Shown: positions 1-6,937, counted from the stretch's first letter. The stretch: DNA of 12,058 bases from Peptostreptococcaceae bacterium (GCA_029983575.1 JASBZE010000052.1:1-12058), one strand, 5' to 3'. The notes: generated from the sequence alone by a model not told the origin. A program made the numbers and translations.

Positions 1-617
1 TGCTCATTTTCGTCCATTGATATAAATATAACACCATCATCACTTAATAAATTCCTAGCAAGCATTAATCTAGGATAAATCATCGAGCACCAATCCGAAT
101 GAAATCTACCATTTGTATCGCTGTTTTTAAACAGCCTATCCCCATACTCATCAAACTCTCCAGACTCCTCGCTGTACTCATCCCTACTCATCTTAAAATC
201 ATCATTATATATAAAATCACTCCCAGTATTATATGGAGGGTCTATGTATATCATCTTTACCTTGCCAAGATAACTCTCTTGAAGTAGCTTCAAAACCTCG
301 AGATTATCTCCCTCAATATATAAGTTCTCTGTATTATCCCAGTCCAAGCTCTCTTCCTTGCACGGTCTAAGTGTTTTTCTTATAGGTTTATTCGCCTCTA
401 CTATTGATGCCTTTTTGCCGACCCAAGTAAATTCGTAAGCCTCATCACCTTCGATCACCTCATCTGAGAGCATTTGACGAAGCTGTTCAAAATTTATCGC
501 CTTCTTTAGCTTTCCGTCTTCTCCAATGGTTTCAGTGATACAGTTAGGGAAAAGTTCTTCTATCTTTTCTATATTTTTCTTATTTAAGTCGACTGACTCC
601 ATTTTCATCTTGTCCAT
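1..617 (-). CDS. mod: Type III restriction-modification DNA methyltransferase (Mod subunit), N-terminal part
   Basis: This is the modification subunit of a type III restriction system, which transfers a methyl group from S-adenosylmethionine to an adenine in a short asymmetric site. About 205 N-terminal residues are visible; the gene runs off the left edge. The catalytic motif IV DPPYNTG is at residues 126-132, within KVKMIYIDPPYNTGSDFIYN. It lies before any SAM-binding motif I, the order of beta-class enzymes such as type III Mod. The upstream stretch EGDEAYEFTWVGKKASIVEA and the phrase KPIRKTLRP are typical of this family. The start is ATG at 617, with GGAGG at 625-629 and a 7-nt spacer. 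It follows the DUF4391 gene after 127 nt. The Res helicase-nuclease is expected next, outside the window. The target sequence cannot be inferred because the recognition domain is not included. Confidence 0.93.
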   Translation of the reverse strand, partial: MDKMKMESVDLNKKNIEKIEELFPNCITETIGEDGKLKKAINFEQLRQMLSDEVIEGDEAYEFTWVGKKASIVEANKPIRKTLRPCKEESLDWDNTENLYIEGDNLEVLKLLQESYLGKVKMIYIDPPYNTGSDFIYNDDFKMSRDEYSEESGEFDEYGDRLFKNSDTNGRFHSDWCSMIYPRLMLARNLLSDDGVIFISMDENE

Positions 618-666
618 CACAAGTCCTCCAATTATCTAATTATTTCTTTATTTATTAATACTATCT

Positions 667-675
667 ATTATATCA
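667..675 (-). promoter_or_regulatory. Candidate extended -10 promoter for mod
   Basis: The minus strand reads TGATATAAT here, a perfect -10 hexamer (667-672) with the TGn extension. No convincing -35 box lies at 16-18 bp. Transcription would start near 660, about 43 nt before the mod start. The rest of the 618-744 gap is AT-rich with no gene. This would let mod be expressed independently of the damaged helicase gene upstream. Seen only as a sequence match. Confidence 0.35.
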
Positions 676-744
676 TCTATTAATATAGCTCTGACTACTG
701 CCCTGATTAAATTTAGGGACTTTCTTCTTGACTATCTTAATTTT

Positions 745-1398
745 CTATAACATTTTAAGTTCTTTTCTAAGTTTTTTTACCTCATTATTCATCTCTACTT
801 GCTTATTGAACTGTTTTTCTTTTCTTATCTTAGCCTTTAGCGCACTGATCTCTTTTTCTATTCGCTGTTTTTTCTGGTCTCTATCTATAGATTCCTCAAG
901 GCTCTCATCTGTTGTTCTTTGGTTTAGTTTTTCTCCCGCTATTTGACGCACCATGTTTTCGTACACAGCATCCATATCTAAGCCCTTGAGATTTATCTTT
1001 ATTTCGCCTTCCTCAAACCAGTCTGTATGATAGTAAGCATTTATTTTAAAAGCCTTAGTACCTGTTTTATTAGCCTCTTTGTGAGCAATCCACGCTTGAT
1101 ACTTTCCCCCATGCTCAATCAAGAATAATATATGATAGGGTATCTCCCTGTCTATTTGTTGTATCAGTCCTTGATCTATCTTGGGGTTATTTATGCGAAC
1201 CTCAATTATTTCTATCTCAGATACAAGATTACCCTCTGCTATATTAACCGTCGATGAAGCGATCTTATTTCTCCAATATATTCCTTTAACTTTATCTACA
1301 AAAACTTTTCTAAGAGATGTAGGTATATTCATGTTTTCATAAAACTTATTTTTGGGAATTCTTTTATTAAACTCAGTGCTTTTGGGCAACCCTAACAT
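745..1398 (-). CDS. DUF4391 domain-containing protein
   Basis: A 217-residue soluble protein that I recognise as DUF4391, a family of unknown biochemical function that I recall next to SNF2-like helicases and type III Mod/Res genes. Recognition rests on the N-terminal segment STEFNKRIPKNKFYENMNIP, on IYWRNKIASSTVNI, and on the central HILFLIEHGGKYQAWIAHKE, which has the look of an alpha/beta core. The last 50 or so residues (DRDQKKQRIEKEISALKAKI onward) are strongly charged and likely form a coiled coil. The start is ATG at 1398, with GGAGG at 1404-1408 and a 5-nt spacer. It follows the helicase stop by 55 nt, so the two are probably co-transcribed. There are no membrane segments or signal peptide. 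A structural or adaptor role in the modification/helicase assembly is inference. Confidence 0.82.
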   Translation of the reverse strand: MLGLPKSTEFNKRIPKNKFYENMNIPTSLRKVFVDKVKGIYWRNKIASSTVNIAEGNLVSEIEIIEVRINNPKIDQGLIQQIDREIPYHILFLIEHGGKYQAWIAHKEANKTGTKAFKINAYYHTDWFEEGEIKINLKGLDMDAVYENMVRQIAGEKLNQRTTDESLEESIDRDQKKQRIEKEISALKAKIRKEKQFNKQVEMNNEVKKLRKELKML

Positions 1399-1453
1399 TT
1401 ATTCCTCCATTCTATTTGACAATTCGGAAACGTATTAATTCGAAATCGGCTGA

Positions 1454-3697
1454 TCAATTTTGTTTAACTACAAGGAAACATATCAACTCAAAGTCGTCCA
1501 ATCCAGATACATCAGATATTAATGCAGATGTCCCTCCAGCAGAAAATAAGCTATCTATATCACTTTCTTCCTTTGAGTTGATTATAGATTTGATTGCCTC
1601 ACTTAGTAGCTGTGACATTTCCCTCATATCTTTTCCATCATTAGTCTCTTTATTAAACTTTCTTGATAGTTTCTGTAGTGGTTCTTTTTTTCCTCTGCAA
1701 AGTAGCCTTATATCGTCCAGTATTTTCTTGGGATTTAGATAATCACAAATTAATCCCCCATCATTAGTCAGATATACCATGTAGAAGGGATGTATTCTAT
1801 TTTGATTATCTATGTTTACCTTGTTATTTATATTTTTAAGTACGAATATTACCCCCTCGGGAAGTTCATCAGTTGCCGATACTACAGCGTGCATACCCTT
1901 AGGTTTTTTATCCATATCCGGATTTTTATTTACGTACTCTAGTAAATCAAGCCTAAATTCATTTAATCCTAGGTCCATTATTGATACTCCCGAAGACATA
2001 TCTTCTATATCTACTACTTCTTCTTGTAGGCGTTTTAGCTGTTGCTTACGATATTCGAGATCCCCTTTTTCTTCTGGATTTATTAAATCATCGTCTCCTG
2101 TTGAAGTCATAACGGAAATCTTCATCCTAGTTTCTACTCTGCCCTTTAAGTTTATATATTCATCCAAATCCATGTCTGGCCAGAAGTTTACGAGCTGTAT
2201 GTATTTATTTTTGCTCCCTATACGATCTATCCTTCCAAAACGCTGGATTATTCGAACTGGGTTCCAATGTATATCATAATTCACTAGGTAGTCACAGTCC
2301 TGTAAGTTTTGTCCTTCTGATATACAGTCGGTCGCTATCAATATATCTATTTCTGCATTATTATTAGGCATTAATACATCTTTTCCCTTTGATATAGGGG
2401 AAAAACACGTTAATGCATTGTTAAATGTAGCCTTAAAGCCCTTAAGCGTAGTCTTTCCATCTATAGTTCCCGTGATTACCGCCGTATTCATTTCATATTT
2501 GTCTTTTATGAATTTACTAACATGCTCATATAGGTATTCTGCTGTATCAGAAAAAGCCGAAAATACTAATACCTTCTTATTTCCTGGATTTATTGGATTT
2601 TCTATTTTTTTAGAGATCAGCCTTAATAATTCCTGAAGTTTAGTATCGTGCTCTGGAGTTATATCTCCTATCATCAATATGAGTAGCTCCAGTATATCTG
2701 CATCTCTTAACAGCTCTTTACGCCAAGATTTGTAATCCATATCACCAAGTTCTATCTTGACTTTTTTACCCACTGTAAAATACTCGGTGTTTACATCGTC
2801 AAAATCGAAATCAGAATCTGAATCTGATACATTAAACATATCAATATCTACGTTGCCATATTTTTCATAATTATCTATTGCCTCTATAGTTTGGTCGATT
2901 AATTCTTTAATTCTAGTAAGAGTCAGTTTAAATGAGTTTACGGAACTTTCAAGACGTTTTAATAGGTTAATGCTCATCAACTTTCTTATACCTTCTTCAC
3001 GTCCTATCTGAGTTAAGTTTTCATTTTTATTATTGGCCAAGTCTACATACTTTTTAATTTTACTAGGGAATATGTAATTAGATGGCGTGTAGATACATAG
3101 CGTCAAATTCATTAAAAGCTCATATATTTGGTTGTAGTTTATGGCTGAGTTTAAATCGGTAAGCTGTGGTCTAAGGGAAATAGGTTTTTTTCTTTCTGGA
3201 AACTTACCTATTTCTGCCGTATCATAGTATTTTTCTATATGTTTTCTAGATCTCGCTATTGTAACGCTATCTAATAGTTCAAAAAAATCAAAGTCAAGTC
3301 TACTTAGAAGAGCGTCTGTCGTTCTATCTTTTGGTTCTAGATCACCCCAAGAATTAAATGCCCTTTGAGCTTGTCTAAATATTTCTTCTATTGATTTAGT
3401 AGTTCCAAGTTTTTTGTCGATTATCTCCGGATCTCCCTCATAAGCAAGTGCAATCTGATTTTTTAGATCTATAAATCTATTGTTTACCGGTGTGGCTGAT
3501 AGCATCAAAACCTTAGTATTAACTCCGGATCTTATAACTTTATCCATCAGCTTCCTGTACCTATTTTCTTTGGTATCTGCACGTGTGCCATAGCCGTTAC
3601 GAAAATTATGAGATTCATCTATTACAACTAGATCGTAATTTCCCCAGTTCAATCTATCTAGGTCAAGTCCATTTGAAATTCCCCTTGTTCTAGACAA
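1454..3697 (-). CDS. Helicase C-terminal fragment (motors after Walker A)
   Basis: This frame stays open upstream to the frameshift near 3865. The TTG at 3697 is an internal leucine codon (VLFHTD-L-SRTRG), not a convincing start, and no ribosome site precedes it. In restored numbering the Walker B/DEAH variant DESH is at 362-365, motif III SATP at 402-405, the strand-swap segment VLVFSAFSDTAEYLYEHV in the second lobe, and the motif VI arginine finger QRFGRIDRIG near 820-829. An acidic patch SDSDSDFDFDD lies near 625, echoing the acidic tail of the reader protein encoded upstream. The C-terminus ends at TGA 1454-1456. Alone this fragment lacks the phosphate-binding loop and could not hydrolyse ATP. 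Confidence 0.8.
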   Translation of the reverse strand: MSRTRGISNGLDLDRLNWGNYDLVVIDESHNFRNGYGTRADTKENRYRKLMDKVIRSGVNTKVLMLSATPVNNRFIDLKNQIALAYEGDPEIIDKKLGTTKSIEEIFRQAQRAFNSWGDLEPKDRTTDALLSRLDFDFFELLDSVTIARSRKHIEKYYDTAEIGKFPERKKPISLRPQLTDLNSAINYNQIYELLMNLTLCIYTPSNYIFPSKIKKYVDLANNKNENLTQIGREEGIRKLMSINLLKRLESSVNSFKLTLTRIKELIDQTIEAIDNYEKYGNVDIDMFNVSDSDSDFDFDDVNTEYFTVGKKVKIELGDMDYKSWRKELLRDADILELLILMIGDITPEHDTKLQELLRLISKKIENPINPGNKKVLVFSAFSDTAEYLYEHVSKFIKDKYEMNTAVITGTIDGKTTLKGFKATFNNALTCFSPISKGKDVLMPNNNAEIDILIATDCISEGQNLQDCDYLVNYDIHWNPVRIIQRFGRIDRIGSKNKYIQLVNFWPDMDLDEYINLKGRVETRMKISVMTSTGDDDLINPEEKGDLEYRKQQLKRLQEEVVDIEDMSSGVSIMDLGLNEFRLDLLEYVNKNPDMDKKPKGMHAVVSATDELPEGVIFVLKNINNKVNIDNQNRIHPFYMVYLTNDGGLICDYLNPKKILDDIRLLCRGKKEPLQKLSRKFNKETNDGKDMREMSQLLSEAIKSIINSKEESDIDSLFSAGGTSALISDVSGLDDFELICFLVVKQN

Positions 3698-3807
3698 GTC
3701 AGTATGAAATAATACGTCATAGTTTAGTCGATCCTCTGCAATAGGGTTATTTATGTAGTTGTCTTTATATGTGTTCCAGTTTTCAGCTAACTTTTTGGGG
3801 CATAAAA

Positions 3808-4701
3808 CTAGAACGCTTTTATTTCTATTTTCATAATATTTAATAACGGCGAGTGCGGTAAAAGTTTTCCCAATCCAACGCTATCAGCTAGTATGCATCC
3901 GTTATATCTTTCTAGTTTATTGATTATAGCAAGAACTGCATCACTTTGAAAATCATAGAGCATATTCCATATTTTGCTCTTTTTAAAGCCCGTCGCCTCA
4001 TTTGGTAGTTCATCTTCTGAAATATCATCTAGAAATTCACTAAATACATGATAAAGAGTCATAAAGTATATAAACTCAGGAGAATTTTCATTATAGGCAG
4101 TAGTTATATTTTCTATGACCGCCTCGGTAACATCTTGAAGTTTATCCTTGTCATTCCATAAGCTTTCAAAAGCATTAATATACATTAGTGAAGCAGGCGT
4201 TCCACATTTATTTATCAAAGTATATACATAATTTCCTCTTTCGCATCCAATATCAACTGTTGTAAATCCATTAAGCGGCTGATAAACATATTTTTTCTCC
4301 TTGTCTTCAACAGTTAAAAGGCTAGGCATATCTCCTCCTGTTATATTAGACTTAAATCTAGCTTTTTTTCTTATCCAATCTGCACATTCCCTTGCTATAG
4401 ATTTCTGTGTCATCTCATTTCTTAGCTTAATTTCAAATTCTGTACCATAGAGACTACTCTCTCTATTCAACCTAGGTATATAGAATTCCCTCTTTTGTTT
4501 TTCTTCTTTTTCTGTAACAAAGGTAGGCGATGTAAAAATAAATCTAAATTCATCGACTGAATCGAGTTGCTTTTTTAATTCTTTGTACGCATACATAGAA
4601 AAACACGCCGCTGCTATTGAGACCTTACTCCCTTTGTTAATAGTCGATATCAAGTCATCTCTCAATATCTCTTCAACATTATCTATCACTTTATATTCCA
4701 T
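3808..4701 (-). CDS. Helicase N-terminal fragment (PLD-like region through Walker A lysine)
   Basis: This 297-codon open frame carries authentic helicase sequence for residues 1-279 and about 18 out-of-frame residues to the stop. Residues 1 to about 130 resemble the N-terminal PLD-like module of restriction-linked helicases: KGSKVSIAAACFSMYAYKEL, then EFRFIFTSPTFV. The usual HxK(x)4D nuclease signature is not visible, so the module is probably a non-catalytic scaffold. Residues about 250-279 form the start of the ATPase lobe, with the Q-motif-like YDFQSDAVLAIINKL and the Walker A segment. The start at 4701 is the first ATG giving the family's beginning. Its ribosome site is poor: GGAGT at 4717-4721 is 15 nt away, and GGAAAG at 4704-4709 is too close. 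Confidence 0.8.
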   Translation of the reverse strand: MEYKVIDNVEEILRDDLISTINKGSKVSIAAACFSMYAYKELKKQLDSVDEFRFIFTSPTFVTEKEEKQKREFYIPRLNRESSLYGTEFEIKLRNEMTQKSIARECADWIRKKARFKSNITGGDMPSLLTVEDKEKKYVYQPLNGFTTVDIGCERGNYVYTLINKCGTPASLMYINAFESLWNDKDKLQDVTEAVIENITTAYNENSPEFIYFMTLYHVFSEFLDDISEDELPNEATGFKKSKIWNMLYDFQSDAVLAIINKLERYNGCILADSVGLGKLLPHSPLLNIMKIEIKAF

Positions 4702-4749
4702 AACTTTCCAACTTGCACTCCATTTTTCTATAATTTTACTTGTAGTTAT

Positions 4750-4777
4750 ATTATATCAAAGATACTTCTATTATAAA
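4750..4777 (-). promoter_or_regulatory. Candidate promoter for the helicase operon
   Basis: On the minus strand a TATAAT -10 box (4750-4755) is preceded by TGA, making an extended -10. A TTTATA -35-like hexamer (4772-4777) lies 16 bp upstream. Transcription would begin near 4743, about 40 nt before the helicase ATG. The rest of the 161-nt gap back to the reader stop codon shows no gene and no clear terminator, so read-through from the reader gene is also possible. Confidence 0.5.
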
Positions 4778-4862
4778 TAACTTGGTACAAAATTTTTATA
4801 AAGAACATTTTTCCTAAATTGCAATAACAAATTGAACACTTTTCTAAAAGATCTTCAAATTC

Positions 4863-5855
4863 TTAATCATCTTCATCGTCAAATTCTTCGTCATCGTCAA
4901 ACCCTTTATTATCTAAGCTATTTAGAAACCCCTCTATGTCAAAGTCTTCAGCATCAAAGTCTACATCATCGAAATCTTCATCTTCGTCAAATCCTTCATC
5001 TTCTAAGCTATTTAAAAACTCCTCTATATCAAAATCTTCATCATCGAAATCTTCATCTTCATCAAACTCTTCATCTTCTAAGCTATTTAAAAACTCCTCT
5101 ATATCAAAGTCTTCAGCATCAAAATCTTCATCTTCAAATTCTTCATCTTCTAAGCTTTTTAGAAACTCCTCTATATCAAAACCATCAATATTCTTTAAAT
5201 CTTCTATCAGTTGATGAAAAAAGAAATTGTCTAGAAAAATCATATCCTCAATCTTCTTGTCTGTAAGCTTATTGCCTCTTTTGTACTTATTACTTGAAAA
5301 ATCCAAAACCTTACCCTTTGAAAAATCCGAGTCCTTACCCTTTGAATTATTCAAACAGCTCTTTCTCGATATTTTTGAGTCTTTACCTTTTGGAAAATCT
5401 AAAACATCTCCACCTGAAGAATTCGAATCAATAATTTCGCCATCAATCACCGGCATCAAAGGAAACATCCAAACCTTTCTCATAAGACCATCTTCATCAG
5501 GCTCTCTTACAGCATATGGCTTATCTATAAGAATAACTCTACCACGATAAATATACTCTCTAGGTTTTTCAACCTCAAACAGAAATAATCCTACTCCAGT
5601 GATATTACTTCTTGCTAGAGTTATATTTTGGCCCCAGTTTATATCTTGATCTCCGTATTTCCCCATGCCAGAGAAGTGCATAACTCCATCAATCCAATCA
5701 TTACTATATAGCATTTTAGTATGATCCGCTATTAGTACAAGTGTGTCTGTTTTTTTAGAACGACGCATACCTCCCGCATTACCACATTTGAAAACTTCCA
5801 TTATCTCTTTATTACTTAAAACTTGTCCAATTTTTAGTCCTGGATCAAATGACAT
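4863..5855 (-). CDS. SRA-like (ScoMcrA-type) DNA-reader domain protein with acidic tandem-repeat tail
   Basis: Residues 1 to about 140 match the SRA-like module found at the front of McrA-type HNH restriction enzymes. The marks are CGNAGGMRRSKKTDTLVLIA, HFSGMGKYGDQDINWGQN, then YRGRVILIDKPYA and EDGLMRKVWMFPL. SRA domains read modified cytosine in DNA. Here no HNH nuclease follows. Instead comes a lysine-rich linker with repeated (S/P)KGK(D/V) units (about 147-195), a predicted helix (about 196-225), and an acidic tail of four repeats of the FDIEEFLNSLEDEEF type (226-330). The start is ATG at 5855: GGAGG at 5864-5868 sits 8 nt upstream. The ATG at 5870 would contain that ribosome site and is rejected. 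Sitting upstream of the helicase, it may recruit or regulate it; that is inference. It could also be a nuclease that lost its catalytic domain. Confidence 0.75.
   Translation of the reverse strand: MSFDPGLKIGQVLSNKEIMEVFKCGNAGGMRRSKKTDTLVLIADHTKMLYSNDWIDGVMHFSGMGKYGDQDINWGQNITLARSNITGVGLFLFEVEKPREYIYRGRVILIDKPYAVREPDEDGLMRKVWMFPLMPVIDGEIIDSNSSGGDVLDFPKGKDSKISRKSCLNNSKGKDSDFSKGKVLDFSSNKYKRGNKLTDKKIEDMIFLDNFFFHQLIEDLKNIDGFDIEEFLKSLEDEEFEDEDFDAEDFDIEEFLNSLEDEEFDEDEDFDDEDFDIEEFLNSLEDEGFDEDEDFDDVDFDAEDFDIEGFLNSLDNKGFDDDEEFDDEDD
4866..5180 (-). repeat. Four in-frame coding tandem repeats (acidic tail)
   Basis: There are four units of 72, 75, 90 and 78 nt (5180-5109, 5108-5034, 5033-4944, 4943-4866). 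Each begins FDIE(E/G)FL(K/N)SL and continues in Asp/Glu/Phe-rich sequence. The DNA is nearly identical between units, so length can change in whole codons by recombination or slippage. The third unit has an extra FDAED-type insertion. The conserved hydrophobic F-I-F-L-L pattern in an acidic background suggests a short amphipathic helix repeated along a negatively charged arm. Confidence 0.92.
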
Positions 5856-5941
5856 AAGTTTTTCCTCCATTTATATATTCATTAATTTAAATTGTAATAA
5901 TAATTTGATGACTTTTATTATGAAAACCATAAATACATTTT

Positions 5942-6180
5942 ATATTTATCTATTTGTTTTTAGTCATTTATATCTTATCTTGATATTCTTTTCTCACGAT
6001 TAGCTTACGATTATTTTATTTATATCTATTCATTTTTAGCCATTTGTATCTTATCTTGATATTCTTTTCTCACGATTAGCTTACGATTATTTTATTTATA
6101 TCTATTCATTTTTAGCCATTTGTATCTTATCTTGTCTTTCTTTTCTCACGATTAACTCACGATTAGCTCACGATTATTTT
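5942..6180. repeat. 76-bp non-coding tandem repeat, about three copies, with nested 11-bp repeats
   Basis: The copies start at 5942, 6018 and 6094 with an exact 76-bp period. Copies 1 and 2 are nearly identical from TATCTTATCTTGATATTC to the end of the unit. Each contains TCACGATTAGC followed by a degenerate partial copy (TTACGATT). In the third unit this 11-mer is expanded (TCACGATTAAC, TCACGATTAGC, TCACGATT). Since 76 is not a multiple of three, it is not a coding repeat. It lies downstream of a strong minus-strand promoter and so would be transcribed into the reader-gene leader. Confidence 0.93.
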
Positions 6181-6205
6181 ATTTCAATAATAAAATCATA
6201 CTTAT

Positions 6206-6234
6206 ATTATACTTAATAAATTCATACTTATCAA
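6206..6234 (-). promoter_or_regulatory. Strong sigma-A-type promoter reading toward the repeats and reader gene
   Basis: On the minus strand TTGATA (6229-6234) and a perfect TATAAT (6206-6211) are separated by exactly 17 bp. Initiation near 6199 would give a leader of about 340 nt that carries all three 76-bp repeats before the reader start at 5855. No better promoter was found closer to that gene. It lies back-to-back with the toxin-antitoxin promoter. Confidence 0.6.
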
Positions 6235-6315
6235 TTTATCATTCTAATACTAAAAACTATGTTTTTATATTTTCCGTTTATTTCTATTATAGTCGAATTT
6301 TTTTCTAAATCATTA

Positions 6316-6345
6316 TTGCAATATTGATAAAATAATGATATTATT
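6316..6345 (+). promoter_or_regulatory. Toxin-antitoxin promoter with overlapping palindromic operator
   Basis: TTGCAA (6316-6321), a 17-bp spacer ending in TGA, and TATTAT (6339-6344) form a near-consensus promoter with start near 6351, just ahead of the AAAGGAGG ribosome site (6354-6361). The palindrome AATAAT-GAT-ATTATT (6331-6345) covers the -10 box. Phd/YefM antitoxins repress their own operons by binding such sites, so this is the likely operator. Confidence 0.6.
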
Positions 6346-6369
6346 ATGATAATAAAGGAGGTTGTTTTT

Positions 6370-6642
6370 ATGATTAATATTCGTCCAGTATCAGATTTGA
6401 GAAATAAATTTCCAGAGATAGAAGAGATTGTTACTAACACAAACTCCCCAGTATTTCTAACTAAAAATGGATATGGAACAATGGTTATAATGAGCGTTGA
6501 ACAGTATTCATCGCTTACTGATAATATAGAAATTAAGCTTGATGAAGCTGATGTATTCTCAAAAAATGTTCAAAGGCGCCTTTCTAAGGATGAAGTTTTT
6601 AATAATATAAGGAAAAATATAGATGAACAATCAAACATATAA
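6370..6642 (+). CDS. Type II toxin-antitoxin system antitoxin, Phd/YefM family
   Basis: A 90-residue antitoxin. The N-terminal half INIRPVSDLRNKFPEIEEIV followed by PVFLTKNGYGTMVIMSVEQY is the classic Phd/YefM DNA-binding fold: beta strand, helix, then the KNG hairpin and a V(M/I)MS strand. The acidic C-terminus should wrap and neutralise the toxin. The start is ATG at 6370, 8 nt after AAAGGAGG (6354-6361). An upstream in-frame ATG at 6346 would precede the ribosome site and is rejected. It overlaps the toxin gene by 20 nt, which supports translational coupling. The dimer and the toxin-bound complex are expected to repress the promoter at 6316-6344. Confidence 0.9.
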   Translation: MINIRPVSDLRNKFPEIEEIVTNTNSPVFLTKNGYGTMVIMSVEQYSSLTDNIEIKLDEADVFSKNVQRRLSKDEVFNNIRKNIDEQSNI

Positions 6643-6937
6643 GTTAACATTTCTTCCTTTATTCGAACAAGACTTAATGGAAATTACCAACTATATAACA
6701 AACATTCTTAAAAATCCTAGTGCAGCACATAATCTTGTTAATGAAATAGAACTTTCAATCCTTAATAGACAAAAATCGCCACTTGCTTTTGAACCTTACC
6801 GGACAACAAAGAAAAGAGAATATCCTTACTACAGAATTAATGTCCGTAATTATTCCATTTTTTATGTCGTAATTGATGAGACTATGGAAGTGCGTAGAAT
6901 TATATACTCCGGAAGAGATTTGGATAAACTTCTCTAA
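6623..6937 (+). CDS. Type II toxin-antitoxin system RelE/ParE family toxin
   Basis: A 104-residue basic toxin of the RelE/ParE fold. Visible marks are the N-terminal YKLTFLPLFEQDLMEITNYI (strand plus first helix), the RTTKKREYPYYRINVRNYSI segment, and the closing VRRIIYSGRDLDKLL, which is typical of this superfamily. RelE members cleave ribosome-bound mRNA and ParE members poison gyrase; the sequence alone does not decide between them. The start is ATG at 6623 with AAGGA at 6609-6613 and a 9-nt spacer, inside the antitoxin's last codons. The gene is intact, so the pair is likely functional. It ends 18 nt before the terminator hairpin. Confidence 0.9.
   Translation: MNNQTYKLTFLPLFEQDLMEITNYITNILKNPSAAHNLVNEIELSILNRQKSPLAFEPYRTTKKREYPYYRINVRNYSIFYVVIDETMEVRRIIYSGRDLDKLL

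Larger units (their letters stand above)
1454..4701 (-). pseudogene. PLD-like/SNF2-family DEAD/DEAH helicase, whole gene, interrupted by one frameshift
   Basis: Read through with one added base, this locus encodes a protein of about 1082 residues: a PLD-like N-terminal region followed by a two-lobed superfamily 2 ATPase. Such proteins act as ATP-driven DNA translocases and occur in restriction-linked loci. In frame 1 the Walker A reads ADSVGLGK and then goes off into LLPHSPLLN. In the adjacent frame the expected continuation TFTALAVIKYYENRNKSVLV begins at the very next codon. The break therefore lies in the four-A run (minus strand) at 3865-3868, where five A would restore GLGKT. Everything else is intact on both sides, so the lesion is either very recent or a sequencing/assembly error. 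If real, neither product is a functional ATPase. Confidence 0.88.
5856..6369. other. 514-bp divergent non-coding region between reader gene and toxin-antitoxin operon
   Basis: No gene is supported here. The short open frames on either strand lack ribosome sites or family resemblance. The region contains the 76-bp tandem repeats (5942-6180), a minus-strand promoter (6206-6234), and the plus-strand toxin-antitoxin promoter with its palindrome (6316-6345). The heptamer ATACTTA recurs at 6198, 6209 and 6224 around the minus-strand promoter and could be a binding site. Confidence 0.7.

Noticed and set aside
700..720. Hairpin CCCT/AGGG in the gap before mod as a terminator
   Set aside because: The stem is only four pairs with a 10-nt loop and no T-tract on the minus strand.
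4790..4862. In-frame continuation of the reader tail after its stop (EFEDLLEKCSIC)
   Set aside because: It keeps an acidic start but no repeat pattern. A plain TAA ends the gene and there is no sign of read-through.
4832..5266. Plus-strand open frames of 144 and 92 codons rich in His/Leu or Ser/Lys
   Set aside because: They are antisense shadows of the acidic coding repeats. Their low-complexity composition simply mirrors GAT/GAA codons, and no ribosome site precedes them.
5942..6180. CRISPR array
   Set aside because: The 76-bp units are contiguous and nearly identical throughout, with no unique spacers between repeats and no cas genes nearby.
6231..6440. Minus-strand 69-codon open frame overlapping the antitoxin start
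   Set aside because: It covers the toxin-antitoxin promoter and operator antisense, has no ribosome site and resembles no known protein.
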